In this document: positions 36,578-37,638 of the stretch, piece by piece
Layout: the number at the start of each line of letters is the position of its first letter
How positions within the stretch are numbered: the stretch's first letter is position 1
Source: Chara braunii
Lineage: Eukaryota > Streptophyta > Charophyceae > Charales > Characeae
Reading direction: 5' to 3'
NCBI GenBank assembly: GCA_003427395.1
Contig: BFEA01000333.1
Coordinates: 792,934-830,571 of the forward strand
DNA: 37,638 nt
Position numbers and translations under genes: made by a program
The notes under the pieces: generated by a model
Databases searched by the model: none
Told to the model about the DNA's origin: nothing
Seen by the model: the letters and a program-made list of their open reading frames with translations, nothing else

Positions 36578-36800
36578 CAGGCCTCACACTCCCACTCGGC
36601 TAGGTTACAGAGCAACACGACTCGCCCCAGCTCTGTCAGCGTCGTCCCAACAGCAACCCTTGGTTGTCCCTTGGAATGCCCACCCCAAAGCATCCCCAGA
36701 TCTCTCTACCAGGCCTCACACTCCTGCAGTCAGGAGGTTACAGGGCAACACACCAGCACCGGCCAGCGTCGTTCTGGCATCGAACAACCGCAGATCCATG
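36578..36800 (+). repeat. Diverged ~132-bp tandem duplication
   Basis: CAGGCCTCACACTCC starts at 36578 and 36710. Each is followed by AGGTTACAG(A/G)GCAACAC and then CAGCGTCGT at the same relative position, with diverged sequence between. Confidence 0.82.
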
Positions 36801-37350
36801 AATGTACCAGTATCAAACAGCCTAGAGCGAGTTGCTGGAAGTCCCCAGAATCCTAAAGCATTCTCTTTCTTTTTTTGAGAGCACATACAAATTTTTTTTT
36901 TGAGATACCGGTGTGAGGAAACCCGGGGAGGTGGACGCCTGCCGCTCGCTGAAGCCAAGGGCAACAGCGTCTGTCACCCGCTGCGCCCGCTTCGGAGGTC
37001 CTCAACGATCGACAGGGAGTGGGATTCAAACTTGCCTATCAAATTCCCACTCGGAGACTAAGCTTTGACATCTTTTGCAATCGGACCGATAATGATGATA
37101 ATAAAAAAAAATAATAATAATAATAAAGTAATAGTAACAATAATAATTATACTCCCTCCTATTCCCGTGTCTCTGCTCTGCAAACACTAGAAGTGGTTCG
37201 AGGACACTATGCCATCCGATTCAAGCTGTAGAGTAGAAACCGCTTTCGCTATTGAGCCGCATTGAAGCGACCGAATAGTAAGGCGTCATCAGTTGTTCGA
37301 AGATCCCAACGGTCAATACGTCTACCTTGATGTAACCCTACTTATGAACA
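36801..37350. other. No gene recognised; AT-rich simple sequence
   Basis: T run at 36891-36901 and an (ATA)n-type stretch at 37087-37150. GGGATTCAAACTTGCC near 37022 is an isolated inverse B-box-like word. No gene. Confidence 0.5.
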
Positions 37351-37638
37351 GCTAATGCCTGATCTGTCAATAATCAGCCAGTGCCTGTTCTGTTAATGAG
37401 CAGTCAGTGCCTCATCGGCCAATAAGCGGCACATGACTGGTCGATTAATGAGGAATGAGTGTTTGAACCGCTGATGAGCAGCAAATGCTTGATCTGCCAA
37501 TCAGCAGCCCGTGCTTGATCTGTCCATGAGGAATGACTGTTTGACCTGCCGATGAGCAGCCAAAGCCTGATTCTGCCAATAAGCAGCCAGTGCTTGATCT
37601 GCCAATGAGCAGTAGGAAGCTGATATGGCTATCAACAG
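37351..37638. repeat. 26-bp minisatellite, about 11 units, open at the window end
   Basis: The units are 26 bp (two are 27) with a consensus near GCCAGTGCTTGATCTGCCAA followed by TGAGCA. Neighbouring units differ at several positions. Units 4-6 and 7-9 resemble each other as trimers (GAGGA ending, then ATGA(G/C)TGTTTGA(A/C)C, then GC(A/C)AA), suggesting a 78-79-bp higher-order repeat. The array continues beyond the window. Confidence 0.92.

Noticed and set aside
37351-37638. Regularly spaced repeats resembling a CRISPR array
   Set aside because: The 26-bp units are contiguous with no unique spacers, diverged from each other, and in eukaryotic DNA. It is a minisatellite.

Overview
This is a gene-poor, repeat-saturated piece of eukaryotic nuclear DNA. 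It holds microsatellites, long A/T and G/C homopolymers, retroposons with A-tails, inverted-repeat DNA elements and a large non-LTR retrotransposon. There are no operons, dense ORFs or bacterial signals. The LINE has a gag-like ORF1 with a CCHC knuckle and an ORF2 with an endonuclease, a reverse transcriptase and a C-terminal CCHC finger. That architecture resembles plant and streptophyte LINEs. A large plant or charophyte-alga-type genome (Chara-like) is my inference; no host gene in the window proves it.

Layout. 1-4.4 kb: (CA)n, (CT)n, a degenerate CCTG-rich block and one copy of a dispersed repeat. 4.69-4.99 kb: a non-autonomous hAT-type element with a perfect 8-bp target duplication. 6.2-18 kb: accessory DNA with eight copies of one ~90-120-bp palindromic MITE-like family, mostly with TA at the ends, a Ty3/gypsy RNase H scrap, copies of two short A-tailed retroposon families, tandem duplications and hairpins. 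Bases 11821-11858 are exactly the Illumina Nextera mate-pair junction adapter, so the assembly around that point is unreliable. 18.6-20.4 kb: a TIR element abutting a decayed LINE 3' end, into which a short SINE-like element inserted with a 16-bp target duplication.

21.2-31.0 kb is the centrepiece, a nearly full-length LINE. It has three tandem ~290-332-bp monomers in its 5' region, an ORF1 broken by in-frame stops and frameshifts, a 1319-codon open ORF2, a 3' UTR and an A-rich tail. The ORF2 endonuclease start is frameshifted and the catalytic Asp of RT motif A reads Asn, so this copy is probably not autonomous.

31-37.6 kb: more dispersed repeats, two further inverted-repeat elements, SINE-like copies, and one possible host or mobile-element coding remnant (34.9-35.9 kb) disrupted by tandem duplications whose total length is a multiple of three. 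The window ends inside a 26-bp minisatellite.

The parts are linked as mobile DNA. The A-tailed short elements were presumably mobilised by a LINE of this kind, and the palindromic elements by absent DNA transposases. I see no intact host gene, rRNA gene, confident tRNA gene or CRISPR array.
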